64,000 nucleotides of DNA. Origin: Rhizobium sp. NRK18 (lineage in GTDB: Bacteria; Pseudomonadota; Alphaproteobacteria; Rhizobiales; Rhizobiaceae). A model generated the notes under the pieces. That model made no database searches. It saw only the letters and a program-made list of their open reading frames with translations, and was not told the origin of the DNA. Position 1 is the stretch's first letter, and every line of letters begins with the position of its first letter. The DNA lies in NCBI RefSeq assembly GCF_024385575.1, contig NZ_JANFMV010000001.1, positions 2,447,681 to 2,511,680 of the forward strand. The letters run 5' to 3'. Both the position numbers and the translations under genes were made by a program. Below, one piece after another: positions 45,685 through 54,132 of the stretch.

Positions 45685-46046
45685 CAGCATGTCCTCTCTT
45701 TCGTTTTTCCGGCAGGCGCGCAGGCGAGCGCCTGGACAACGGGGCCGCAAATCTCCGGCTGGCCGGCGCAGCAGTTTTCCGTCAGGAACAGAAGAAGGCC
45801 CGAGAGCGCCGCATAATCGGCCGCGTAGATGATCGAGCGCGACTCACGCCTGGCGACGATGAGCCCGGCGTGCTCCAGCTCCTTCAGATGAAACGACACA
45901 TTGGAGGGCGAGACGGCGACCTTTTCGGCGATGGCCCCAGCCGCCAGCCCTTCCGCGCCGGCCACCACCAGCATGCGGACGATCCTCAGCCGGGTTTCCT
46001 GCGAAAGCGCCGAGAAGGCCAGCAGCGCATTTTGCTCCGATATCAT
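45684..46046 (-). CDS. arsR: ArsR arsenic-responsive repressor
   Basis: 120 aa from ATG 46046, with AAGGA 8 bases upstream. Winged helix: LSQETRLRIVRMLVVAGAEG, then KVAVSPSNVSFHLKELEHAG. The arsenite ligand is probably the Cys pair in LTENCCAGQPEICG near the C-terminus, since the helix-3 CxC of the E. coli type is absent. It heads arsRCH and sits over its own operator (46044-46073). Confidence 0.92.
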   Translation of the reverse strand: MISEQNALLAFSALSQETRLRIVRMLVVAGAEGLAAGAIAEKVAVSPSNVSFHLKELEHAGLIVARRESRSIIYAADYAALSGLLLFLTENCCAGQPEICGPVVQALACAPAGKTKERTC

Positions 46047-46073
46047 TTCAACAATCCTTGAAACATTGAAATG
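46044..46073. promoter_or_regulatory. ArsR operator
   Basis: Perfect 8-base inverted repeat CATTTCAA (46044-46051) and TTGAAATG (46066-46073), with an additional TTGAAA at 46058-46063 between them. It overlaps the arsR start codon and ribosome-binding site on the minus strand, a typical autorepression site. Confidence 0.65.
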
Positions 46074-46198
46074 ACTCATACTGCGCGCAGTCTGACTGCG
46101 CAAGTCCAAATTGCAGGCTTGCAACGAGGCCGCTTGCCCTTCCCTTCGCCGGCTGTCAAAACATCCCAAACACGTCGCCACACAAGGACCAGCGCCAG

Positions 46199-46696
46199 AT
46201 GAACCACCACGCCCATGATCCCAGCCAGCTCGAAATGGTCGTCCTGATGACGCCGGACATGGCGAATTTTTCCGGCAAGGTGCATGGCGGCGCGCTTCTG
46301 AACCTCCTCGACCGGGTGGCCTATTCCTGCGCCTCGCGCTTTTCCAAGCAATATGCCGTCACGCTTTCCGTCGACCAGGTGGTGTTCCGCCAGCCGATCC
46401 ATGTCGGCGAGCTGGTGACCTTCCGCGCCTCCGTCAATCATGCCGGCCGGACATCGATGGAGATCGGCATCCGGGTCGAAGCAGAAAACATCCGCACCGG
46501 AACGCGCCGGCACACCAATTCCTGCTATTTCACGATGGTCGCGGTCGATGAACACGGCCGGCCGACGAGCGTTCCGGAACTCTGTCTCGATACGGATGCC
46601 AAGAAGCGGCGCAACACGGCGGCCGAGGCCCGGCGCGAGCTCAGGCGCGAATTCGAAACGCGGCTGCATGAGGTCAAGGAAGCGGCCGACGTCTGA
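46199..46696 (+). CDS. acyl-CoA thioesterase (hotdog fold, YciA-like)
   Basis: 165 aa. It hydrolyses acyl-CoA esters. The hotdog core shows NFSGKVHGGALLNLLDRVAY (active-site Asp in the helix), VDQVVFRQPIHVGELVTFRA and TNSCYFTMVAVDEHGRPTSV. The C-terminal 35 residues form a charged helix. It is divergent from arsRCH (152 bases between starts). The AEC transporter gene follows on the same strand. Confidence 0.92.
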   Translation: MNHHAHDPSQLEMVVLMTPDMANFSGKVHGGALLNLLDRVAYSCASRFSKQYAVTLSVDQVVFRQPIHVGELVTFRASVNHAGRTSMEIGIRVEAENIRTGTRRHTNSCYFTMVAVDEHGRPTSVPELCLDTDAKKRRNTAAEARRELRREFETRLHEVKEAADV

Positions 46697-46783
46697 TCCG
46701 GCTCCGGCAGAGGGCCAGATCTTGCATTGCACAAGAGGGCGGCGGGCGGTATCACTGCGCCACCCCGCCCCGGAGCCCTCCTC

Positions 46784-47707
46784 ATGCTGCTGATTTTCGA
46801 AAGCGTTCTGCCGATCTTTCTGCTTGTGCTGTTCGGCATCGCTCTCCGGCGCGCGCCGTTCATCGACCAGAACCTCTGGACCGGGCTTGAGCAGCTGGGC
46901 TTCTATGTCCTCTTTCCCTCGCTCCTGTTCATCACGCTGGCGCGGACGGATTTCGCCGCCATTCCCACCGGCGTCATCACCGTCGTCACGCTGTCGGCCG
47001 TGCTGATCACCTGCGCCCTGACCTGGCTCAGCTGGCCGCTGTTCAAGCGGATCGGCGTTCCCGCCTCGTCGTTCACCACCATCTTCCAGACGACAACGCG
47101 TTGGAACGGTTTCGTGGCGCTGGCGGTTGCCGACAAGCTGGTCGGACAGGCGGGCCTGACGATCATCGCTCTGGTGATGGCGGTCATCATCGTGCCGATC
47201 AACATCATCAACGTCGTGATGCTGGAGTGGTTTTCCGGCCGGCCGCGCAATCACAAGGCGCTGATGATCCGCATTGTCACCAATCCGCTCATCCTCTCAT
47301 CGCTCGCCGGCGTCGTCGTCAGCCTCAGCGGGATTTCGATCTACGAGCCGCTGATGACGGCGATCGATCTCGTCTCGCGCTCGGCACTCAGCCTCGGCCT
47401 GATCATGGTCGGCGCCGGCCTGGTGATTGCCGATGCGCTTAGGCCAAGCCGGCTGGTGGTGATCCCGGTGATCCTGAAGCTCTTCGCCTTCCCGGCTCTG
47501 ATGGTCGGCATCGGCATGCTCGCCGGCGTTAAGGGCATGGAACTCTCCATGCTCGCGCTTGCCGCCAGCGTGCCGACGGCGATGAACGGTTATCTGCTGG
47601 CCAAGAAAATGGGCGGCGACGCGCAGCTCTACTCCGCCGTCGCAACCGTGCAGACGGCGGTCTCCTTCATTTCCATCCCGCTGATCCTGCTGATGGTCGG
47701 CGGCTGA
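46784..47707 (+). CDS. AEC (auxin efflux carrier) family transporter
   Basis: 307 aa from ATG 46784, with GGAG 8 bases upstream; the frame from 46727 is not favoured. About ten membrane segments are visible, beginning MLLIFESVLPIFLLVLFGIA. The N- and C-terminal halves show the family repeat, with VPTAMNGYLLAKKMGGDA near the end corresponding to the conserved crossing region. Bacterial AEC proteins export or import organic acids or other small anions; the substrate is unknown. Confidence 0.9.
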   Translation: MLLIFESVLPIFLLVLFGIALRRAPFIDQNLWTGLEQLGFYVLFPSLLFITLARTDFAAIPTGVITVVTLSAVLITCALTWLSWPLFKRIGVPASSFTTIFQTTTRWNGFVALAVADKLVGQAGLTIIALVMAVIIVPINIINVVMLEWFSGRPRNHKALMIRIVTNPLILSSLAGVVVSLSGISIYEPLMTAIDLVSRSALSLGLIMVGAGLVIADALRPSRLVVIPVILKLFAFPALMVGIGMLAGVKGMELSMLALAASVPTAMNGYLLAKKMGGDAQLYSAVATVQTAVSFISIPLILLMVGG

Positions 47708-47714
47708 GCCGCCG

Positions 47715-49364
47715 TCAGCTCGCGGCCGGATACAGGATGTCGACGAAATAGCGGGCGTCGAAGCGGGCGTCGAGCATGCCGTAGGTGGTGCGCCAGCCGC
47801 CGGCGAGACGCGTTTCCAGGAAGGCGTCGGCAATCTTGCCCGCGCCGATCCGGTAGAGTTCTGCAGCCGCACCTGCAAGCGCCAGCTGTTCGACCAGCAT
47901 GCGGGCCGCGCCCTCGTCCCGCTGGCAGAGCGCGATTGCCGCGCGAAGGACCTGCACGGTCTTCGGACCGGACGGGCCGAGATCGCGCGACAGGGTGGCA
48001 AACACCTGCTCGAACAGGCCCTCGCCCTTTTCCAGCACACGCAGCACATCGAGCGCCATCACGTTACCGGAGCCTTCCCAGATCGCATTGACCGGAGCCT
48101 CGCGGTAATGGCGGGCGATATTGCGTTCCTCAATGTAGCCGGAGCCGCCGATGCACTCCATCGCCTCGTAGATCAGCGACGGCGCGATCTTGCAGACCCA
48201 GTATTTGGCGACCGGGGTCATGACGCGGGCGTAAGCGGATTCTTCCGGATTGTCGCGGGCGCGGTCGAAGGCGTCGGCGACGCGGAAGGAGAGCGCGGTG
48301 GCGGCCGCGACATCGAGCGCCATGTCGGCGAGCACGCGGGTCATCAGCGGCTGGGAAACCAGTTCCTTGCCGAACACCTTGCGGCCACGGCAATGATGGA
48401 CGGCCTCGGCCAGCGAGGCGCGCATGATGGCGGCCGAGGCCAGCGCGCAGTCCAGCCGGGTCAGCGTCACCATGTCGAGAATGGTGCGGATGCCGCCGTC
48501 CGGCGTGCCGAGCAGATATCCGAACGTATCGGTGAACTCGACCTCGGAGGACGCATTCGAACGGTTGCCGATCTTGTCCTTCAGGCGCTGGAACTGCAGG
48601 CCGTTCGTCGAGCCGTCTTCGAGAAGACGCGGCACGAGGAAGCAGCCGAGCCCCTGCCCGGTCTGCGCCAGCATGACGAAGGCGTCGCTCATCGGCGCCG
48701 ACATGAACCACTTGTGGCCGGAGAGACGGTAGATGCCCTCGCTGACCTTTTCCGCGCGGCTCGTATTGGCGCGCACATCCGTGCCGCCCTGCTTTTCCGT
48801 CATGCCCATGCCGATGGTGACGGCGGACTTCTGCTTGGCCGGCTTGTTCGCGGAGTCATATTTGCGCGACAGGATCTTCGGGCCCCATTCGCGCTGCACC
48901 TGCGGGTTGGACATCATCGCGGCGACCGAAGCGCTGGTCATGGTCAGCGGGCAGAGATGGCCGCATTCGAGCTGCGCCGTCAGATAGAAGCGGATGGCGC
49001 GCACCTTGTGGGCCATGCCCTTGGCGTCCGGATCGGCGGACGAATCCCAGATCGACGAATGCAGGCCGGCCGACATCGAACGGCGCATCAGCGCGTGCCA
49101 GGCCGGATGGAACTCAACGACGTCCAGACGCTCGCCACGCGGGCCGTGGGTTCTCAGCTGCGGCGTCCCCTGGTTGGCCATGCGGGCCAGCTCCTGGGCT
49201 TCCGGCGAGGTCACATATCGACCAAGCGCCTCGAAGTCCTCGCGCAGCGACCGGTGCATTGAAGAGGTGAGATCGAGAAGCAGCGGATCGGACCGGTAGG
49301 CGTTGATGCCGGACCAGGGTTTGGGCTGGTTCAGTTCCAGGAGTTTTTCTTCGGTCCGGTTCAT
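47715..49364 (-). CDS. AidB-like acyl-CoA dehydrogenase
   Basis: 549 aa, the length of AidB rather than of ordinary acyl-CoA dehydrogenases (about 390). Signatures: [53 protein letters not shown], and the FAD/C-terminal region [20 protein letters not shown] followed by [18 protein letters not shown]. coli AidB belongs to the alkylation response and binds DNA. No ada or alkA is nearby. It is convergent with the AEC gene and divergent from pyrB. Confidence 0.93.
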   Translation of the reverse strand: MNRTEEKLLELNQPKPWSGINAYRSDPLLLDLTSSMHRSLREDFEALGRYVTSPEAQELARMANQGTPQLRTHGPRGERLDVVEFHPAWHALMRRSMSAGLHSSIWDSSADPDAKGMAHKVRAIRFYLTAQLECGHLCPLTMTSASVAAMMSNPQVQREWGPKILSRKYDSANKPAKQKSAVTIGMGMTEKQGGTDVRANTSRAEKVSEGIYRLSGHKWFMSAPMSDAFVMLAQTGQGLGCFLVPRLLEDGSTNGLQFQRLKDKIGNRSNASSEVEFTDTFGYLLGTPDGGIRTILDMVTLTRLDCALASAAIMRASLAEAVHHCRGRKVFGKELVSQPLMTRVLADMALDVAAATALSFRVADAFDRARDNPEESAYARVMTPVAKYWVCKIAPSLIYEAMECIGGSGYIEERNIARHYREAPVNAIWEGSGNVMALDVLRVLEKGEGLFEQVFATLSRDLGPSGPKTVQVLRAAIALCQRDEGAARMLVEQLALAGAAAELYRIGAGKIADAFLETRLAGGWRTTYGMLDARFDARYFVDILYPAAS

Positions 49365-49454
49365 TGGCTTCTTTTCACTGTTCGTTTTGTCCGGCTTCTA
49401 TCCGGATTCGTTTCAAATTGCATGGGGATCGTCGACATTGATCCCGAAAGGCTG

Positions 49455-49483
49455 CTTGCGGCGGGACCCCGCAGTCATTATAG
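49455..49483 (+). promoter_or_regulatory. candidate pyrBC promoter
   Basis: CTTGCG (49455-49460), 17 bases, TTATAG (49478-49483) resembles the rhizobial CTTGAC-N17-CTATAT consensus. The transcript would begin near 49490, leaving about 23 bases before the pyrB ATG with its GGAGGA. Confidence 0.45.
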
Positions 49484-49512
49484 ACCGCCTGACCAAGCAA
49501 GGAGGACGTTTT

Positions 49513-50454
49513 ATGGTCTTCTTCCCCCATCGCCATCTCCTCGGCATCAAGGGCCTTTCCCCGCTCGATATCGAACTGCTTCTCGACAAGGCCGACGAGG
49601 CCGTCCAGATCAGCCGGCAGCGGGAGAAAAAGACCTCTACCCTCCGCGGCCTGACGCAGATCAACCTCTTCTTCGAGGCGTCCACCCGCACTCAAGCCTC
49701 TTTCGAACTGGCAGGCAAGCGCCTTGGTGCCGACGTCATGAACATGTCGGTCGGAAATTCGTCGGTGAAAAAGGGCGAAACGCTGATCGACACCGCGATG
49801 ACGCTGAACGCCATGCACCCCGACGTGCTGGTGCTGCGCCACTCCTCGGCCGGTGCCGCCGCCCTTCTGGCGCAGAAGGTCTCCTGCTCCGTGGTCAATG
49901 CCGGCGACGGCCAGCACGAGCATCCGACCCAGGCGCTGCTCGACGCGCTGACGATCCGTCGTGCCAAGGGCAAGCTCTCGCGCATCATCGTGGCAATCTG
50001 CGGTGACGTGCTGCATTCGCGCGTCGCCCGCTCCAATATCATCCTTCTGAATCTGATGGGCGCCCGCGTGCGCGTCGTCGCCCCGGCCACATTGCTTCCG
50101 GCCGGCATGGCGGACATGGGCGTCGAGGTCTTCCACGACATGCGGGAAGGCCTGAAGGACGCCGACGTCGTCATGATGCTGCGCCTGCAACGCGAGCGCA
50201 TGGCGGGCTCATTCGTGCCCTCGGTGCGCGAATACTTCCACTTCTACGGCCTCGATGCCGAAAAGCTGAAAGCGGCCAAAGACGACGCGCTGGTCATGCA
50301 TCCGGGTCCGATGAACCGCGGCGTCGAAATCGCCTCCGAGATCGCCGACGGTCCGCAGAGCGTCATCGAAGCCCAGGTCGAAATGGGGGTCGCGGTGCGC
50401 ATGGCGGTCATGGAAACCCTTCTTCTCTCTCAAAACCAGGGGCCGCGCGCATGA
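49513..50454 (+). CDS. pyrB: aspartate carbamoyltransferase catalytic subunit
   Basis: Condenses carbamoyl phosphate with aspartate in pyrimidine synthesis. It has 313 aa from ATG 49513 with GGAGGA 6 bases upstream; the frame from 49303 is not real. Carbamoyl-phosphate site [20 protein letters not shown], then [39 protein letters not shown] and [12 protein letters not shown]. No pyrI regulatory subunit adjoins it; instead the noncatalytic PyrC' gene overlaps by 4 bases (ATGA), as in the class A ATCase arrangement. Confidence 0.97.
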   Translation: MVFFPHRHLLGIKGLSPLDIELLLDKADEAVQISRQREKKTSTLRGLTQINLFFEASTRTQASFELAGKRLGADVMNMSVGNSSVKKGETLIDTAMTLNAMHPDVLVLRHSSAGAAALLAQKVSCSVVNAGDGQHEHPTQALLDALTIRRAKGKLSRIIVAICGDVLHSRVARSNIILLNLMGARVRVVAPATLLPAGMADMGVEVFHDMREGLKDADVVMMLRLQRERMAGSFVPSVREYFHFYGLDAEKLKAAKDDALVMHPGPMNRGVEIASEIADGPQSVIEAQVEMGVAVRMAVMETLLLSQNQGPRA

Positions 50455-51740
50455 CTTCCGCCCTCGTCCTCAAGAATGTCCGCATCATCGACCCCTCCCG
50501 CAATCTTGATGAGACCGGGACCATCATCGTCAAGGACGGCAAGATCGTTGCCGCCGGCGCCGATGCACAAAACCAGGGCACGCCGGATGGCGCCGAGGTG
50601 CACGACTGCGGCGGCCTGATCGCCGCCCCCGGCCTCGTCGACGCCCGCGTCTATGTCGGCCAGCCCGGCGCCGAACACCGCGAGACGATCGCGTCCGCCT
50701 CGAAAGCCGCTGCCGCCGGCGGCGTCACCAGCTTCATCATGATGCCGGACACCGATCCGGTGATCGACGACATCGCGCTTGTCGAATTCATCAAGAAGAC
50801 CGCCCGCGACGAAGCGATCGTCAACATCCATCCCGCTGCCGCGCTGACCAAGCATCTCGACGGCACGGAAATGACCGAGATCGGCATGCTGAAGGAAGCC
50901 GGCGCGGTCGCCTTCACCAATGGCCGGCGCGCGATGCCGGACGCGCAGGTGCTGCGCCGCGCCATGACCTATGCGCGCGAGCATGGCGCGGTCATCGCGC
51001 TCGAGACCCGCGACACCTATCTCGGCGCCAACGGCGTTATGAACGAGGGGCTTCTCGCAAGCTGGCTCGGTCTTTCCGGCATCCCGAAGGAAGCGGAGAT
51101 CATTCCGCTCGAACGTGATCTGCGTCTGGCAAAGCTGACGCGTTCCGCCTATCACGCGGCAAAGATCTCGGTGCCGGAGTCGGCGGACGCGATCCGGGTC
51201 GCCCGGTCGCGCGGCGCCAACGTCTCCTGCGGCATCTCGATCAACCACCTGTCGCTCAACGAGAACGACATCGGCGAGTACCGCACCTTCTTCAAGCTGT
51301 CGCCGCCGCTTCGCACCGAGGAAGACCGGATGGCCATGGTCGCCGCTCTCGCCGACGGCACGATCGATCTCATCTGCTCGTCTCACGATCCGCAGGACGT
51401 CGACACCAAGCGGCTGCCGTTCTCTGACGCTGCCGACGGCGCCGTCGGCCTGGAAACCATGCTGTCGGCGGCACTTCGCCTGCATCATTCCGGTCAGGTC
51501 GGGCTCTCGCGTCTGATTTCGGCCATGTCGACGCGACCGGCGGAAATCTTCGGCCTCGACGCCGGCACCTTGAAGCCCGGCGCGAATGCGGACATCATCC
51601 TGATCGATGTCGACGAGCCCTGGCTGGTTTTCAAGGAGCAGTTGCAGTCGCGCTCGAAGAACACGCCGTTCGAGGACGCGCGCTTCAGCGGCCGCGCCGT
51701 CGCAACTTACGTGAAGGGCCGCAAGGTCTTCGAAGTCTAG
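50451..51740 (+). CDS. pyrX: dihydroorotase-like protein lacking metal ligands (PyrC'/PyrX type)
   Basis: 429 aa amidohydrolase fold, usually annotated as dihydroorotase. The metal-binding DxHxH motif is DARVY (Asp64 to Tyr68), so Arg66 and Tyr68 replace both His. The later HH pair is N265-H266, and the catalytic TDH is S310-S311-H312. Such noncatalytic PyrC' proteins are structural partners of PyrB in Pseudomonas-type ATCase complexes. It is translationally coupled to pyrB. A catalytic dihydroorotase should therefore be encoded elsewhere in the genome. Confidence 0.9.
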   Translation: MTSALVLKNVRIIDPSRNLDETGTIIVKDGKIVAAGADAQNQGTPDGAEVHDCGGLIAAPGLVDARVYVGQPGAEHRETIASASKAAAAGGVTSFIMMPDTDPVIDDIALVEFIKKTARDEAIVNIHPAAALTKHLDGTEMTEIGMLKEAGAVAFTNGRRAMPDAQVLRRAMTYAREHGAVIALETRDTYLGANGVMNEGLLASWLGLSGIPKEAEIIPLERDLRLAKLTRSAYHAAKISVPESADAIRVARSRGANVSCGISINHLSLNENDIGEYRTFFKLSPPLRTEEDRMAMVAALADGTIDLICSSHDPQDVDTKRLPFSDAADGAVGLETMLSAALRLHHSGQVGLSRLISAMSTRPAEIFGLDAGTLKPGANADIILIDVDEPWLVFKEQLQSRSKNTPFEDARFSGRAVATYVKGRKVFEV

Positions 51741-51763
51741 GCAAACTTGAGGAGGAGCCCGCC

Positions 51764-52378
51764 TTGGATACCGCATCAATGTCCCCTGGACTTCTGGCGC
51801 TCGCCGCCGCGCTGATCGGCGGCTACCTGCTCGGCTCGATCCCCTTCGGTCTCATCCTGACGAAGATGGCCGGCCTCGGCGATGTGCGCAGCATCGGCTC
51901 CGGCAATATCGGCGCCACCAATGTGCTGCGCACCGGCAACAAGAAGCTCGCTGCGCTGACCCTGCTGCTCGATGCCTTCAAGGGCACGGCTGCCGTCCTG
52001 ATGGCGTCCGAGCTTTTCGGCCTGCACGGCGCGCTTGCAGCGGGCGTCGGTGCCTTCCTCGGCCATCTGTTCCCGGTCTGGCTCGGCTTCAAGGGCGGCA
52101 AGGGTGTCGCGACCTATATCGGCATCCTGCTCGGCCTCGCGCCGGTCATGGTGCTTGTGTTTGCCGTCGTCTGGATCTCGATCGCCTACCTCAGCCGTTA
52201 CTCGTCCCTGTCCGCCTTGGTTGCAACGCTTGTCATTCCGGTTGCATTGTGGATTACTGGGCAACCGGAAATCTCGCTCGTCATGGCCGTGCTGACGCTG
52301 ATCAGTTGGTGGAAGCACAAGGCGAACATCGAACGGCTCATTTCCGGCACCGAGGGGAAAATCGGACAGAAGGGCTAG
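51764..52378 (+). CDS. plsY: glycerol-3-phosphate acyltransferase PlsY
   Basis: Inner-membrane enzyme that acylates glycerol-3-phosphate from acyl-phosphate, the first step of phospholipid synthesis. It has 204 aa from TTG 51764 with GAGGAG upstream. Five membrane segments and the three conserved motifs are seen: [12 protein letters not shown] and [39 protein letters not shown]; and the last cytoplasmic region [20 protein letters not shown]. dprA follows 4 bases later. Confidence 0.97.
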   Translation: MDTASMSPGLLALAAALIGGYLLGSIPFGLILTKMAGLGDVRSIGSGNIGATNVLRTGNKKLAALTLLLDAFKGTAAVLMASELFGLHGALAAGVGAFLGHLFPVWLGFKGGKGVATYIGILLGLAPVMVLVFAVVWISIAYLSRYSSLSALVATLVIPVALWITGQPEISLVMAVLTLISWWKHKANIERLISGTEGKIGQKG

Positions 52379-52382
52379 GTCC

Positions 52383-53537
52383 ATGGAAGAGGTGAGTGCA
52401 AGACGCAAGGGCATCGCACTCACCGACAGACAACGGATCTGCTGGCTGCGACTGATCCGCTCCGACAATGTCGGACCCGCCACCTTCCGCGATCTCATCA
52501 ATCATTTCGGCACCGCCGAGGCGGCGCTCGCCGCCCTGCCCGAACTCTCATCAAGAGGCGGGTCGACCAGACCAATGCGGGTGGCAAGCGTCGGCGAGGC
52601 CGAACGGGAACTGGACGCGCTTTCCCGTTTCGGTGGCCGCTTCGTTGGCATCGGCGAACCGGAATATCCGCCATCCCTCAGGCACATCGACGCCGCGCCA
52701 CCGCTTCTCGCCGTCAAGGGCGACGCCACCACCCTGACCCGACCCGCCGTCGGCATCGTCGGTTCGCGCAACGCCTCGATCAGCGGCGCGAAGTTCGCCG
52801 CCCTGATCGCCGGCGAATGCGGGCGCGCCGGATATGCGATCGTCTCCGGGCTTGCCCGCGGCATCGATACGGCGGCCCACCGCGCCAGCCTTGCGACCGG
52901 AACGATCGCCGCCATGGCCGGCGGCATCGACCAGACCTACCCGCCAGAAAACCAGCCGCTGCTGGACGCCATCTGCGACGGCGGCGGCGTGGCGATCACC
53001 GAAATGCCCTTCGGCTGGGAACCGCGGGCGCGCGATTTTCCGCGGCGCAACCGGCTGATTGCCGGCGTAGCCCTCGGCCTGACGGTGATCGAAGCCGCGA
53101 GCCGCTCCGGATCCCTGATCACCGCCCGGCTCGCCGCCGAGTTCGGCCGGCTGGTGTTTGCCGTTCCCGGCTCGCCGCTCGATCCGCGTTGCGAAGGCAC
53201 CAACGGACTTTTGAAGAACGGCGCCATCGTCACCACGTCGGCCGAGGATATCCTGGAGGCGCTGGCGCCGATGTCTGACATCGACCTCTTTTCCCCGCCG
53301 ACGGTCAGCGAGCCCTACGGCGACGACGACGAGCGGCCGATTGCGCCGCCACCCGATGACAGCGACCGCTCGCGTCTCGTCAATGCGCTCAGCCCAACAC
53401 CCGTCGAAATCGACGACGTCATCCGCCATACCGGGCTACCGGCGTCGGCGGTCTATCTCATCTTGCTGGAACTGGATCTCGCCGGGCGCCTGCAGCGGCA
53501 TGCGGGCGGCATGGTTTCGCTGATCGATGTCGGCTGA
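52383..53537 (+). CDS. dprA: DNA-processing protein DprA
   Basis: Loads RecA on incoming single-stranded DNA in transformation, though it is present in many bacteria not known to be competent. It has 384 aa: N-terminal SAM-like domain (1-80), extended Rossmann fold with VGIVGSRNASISGAKFAALI, VSGLARGIDTAAHRASLATG, GGIDQTYPPENQPL and PRRNRLIAGVALGLTVIEAA, and a C-terminal winged helix (about 310-384). It overlaps nothing, but the 4-base gap to plsY implies cotranscription. Confidence 0.97.
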   Translation: MEEVSARRKGIALTDRQRICWLRLIRSDNVGPATFRDLINHFGTAEAALAALPELSSRGGSTRPMRVASVGEAERELDALSRFGGRFVGIGEPEYPPSLRHIDAAPPLLAVKGDATTLTRPAVGIVGSRNASISGAKFAALIAGECGRAGYAIVSGLARGIDTAAHRASLATGTIAAMAGGIDQTYPPENQPLLDAICDGGGVAITEMPFGWEPRARDFPRRNRLIAGVALGLTVIEAASRSGSLITARLAAEFGRLVFAVPGSPLDPRCEGTNGLLKNGAIVTTSAEDILEALAPMSDIDLFSPPTVSEPYGDDDERPIAPPPDDSDRSRLVNALSPTPVEIDDVIRHTGLPASAVYLILLELDLAGRLQRHAGGMVSLIDVG

Positions 53538-53552
53538 ACGCCGCCTTCTCCG

Positions 53553-53777
53553 TCAGCGGCCATTGAAGACGATCGAACGCGGCCGGTGACCGGACAGGAC
53601 ATCGCCCGCCTCCTCATAGGCCATCTCGATCAGATAGCAGAGCATGTCGGCCCCCTGCTCGTCCGCGACGCGGCGCAATTCGCCGAGCATCTGGCGAACA
53701 TAGACGATCCCGTCCGTCTCAGGATCGCCCGGCTTCGCACTTCCTGGGAGCTTCGCGGTCTTGCGCGTTTCCTGCAT
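53553..53777 (-). CDS. small conserved hypothetical protein
   Basis: 74 aa with no signal or membrane segment: MQETRKTAKLPGSAKPGDPE, then TDGIVYVRQMLGELRRVADE and LCYLIEMAYEEAGDVLSGHR. The amphipathic helical stretch (30-60) and low frame-shadow character argue that it is real. I recall similar short proteins next to topA in rhizobia. Function unknown. The 355 bases upstream (53778-54132) are AT-richer and contain no further gene; they must hold the promoters of this gene and of topA. Confidence 0.7.
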   Translation of the reverse strand: MQETRKTAKLPGSAKPGDPETDGIVYVRQMLGELRRVADEQGADMLCYLIEMAYEEAGDVLSGHRPRSIVFNGR

Positions 53778-54132
53778 GGCAAGAGAGCCTTCTCGGGTCC
53801 GTGTCTTTCTGCTTGCATGATCATAAATTGTTTATCTAAAATTGCAACCGTAACGTATTCGTCCATAGGTTGTATTTCCGTGTATTCGCCGGAATTTGAA
53901 GGTTTGCTCTTGACCGAAACGAAATCACTGTCCATTTCGAGAGGCCGAAATGCGGGAAAATACGCGAAATTCAGCCTGCCAAACCGGCGGGCATCCTTCA
54001 AATGCCGAGGGGCCTCCTTCAAAAGAAGGTGTGGGACTGCGTGTGGAGACGATCCGGCACGATTGACATGTCGCATCCGAATGCGGTCGTTTTCACCAGA
54101 CATGCCGGAACGAGAACGGATACCAGAGTAGT
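53778..54132. other. intergenic region with divergent promoters (hypothetical gene / topA)
   Basis: This stretch has lower GC than its surroundings and no supported ORF. A consensus -35 TTGACA lies at 54063-54068, directed towards topA, with only a weak -10 17 bases later (GTCGTT, 54086-54091). The topA ATG at 54133 has no strong ribosome site. I see no repeats or riboswitch-like folds here. Confidence 0.4.

Noticed and set aside
48108..49262. 384-codon plus-strand frame opposite the AidB-like gene
   Set aside because: Antisense shadow of the acyl-CoA dehydrogenase, with Arg/His/Gly-rich composition.
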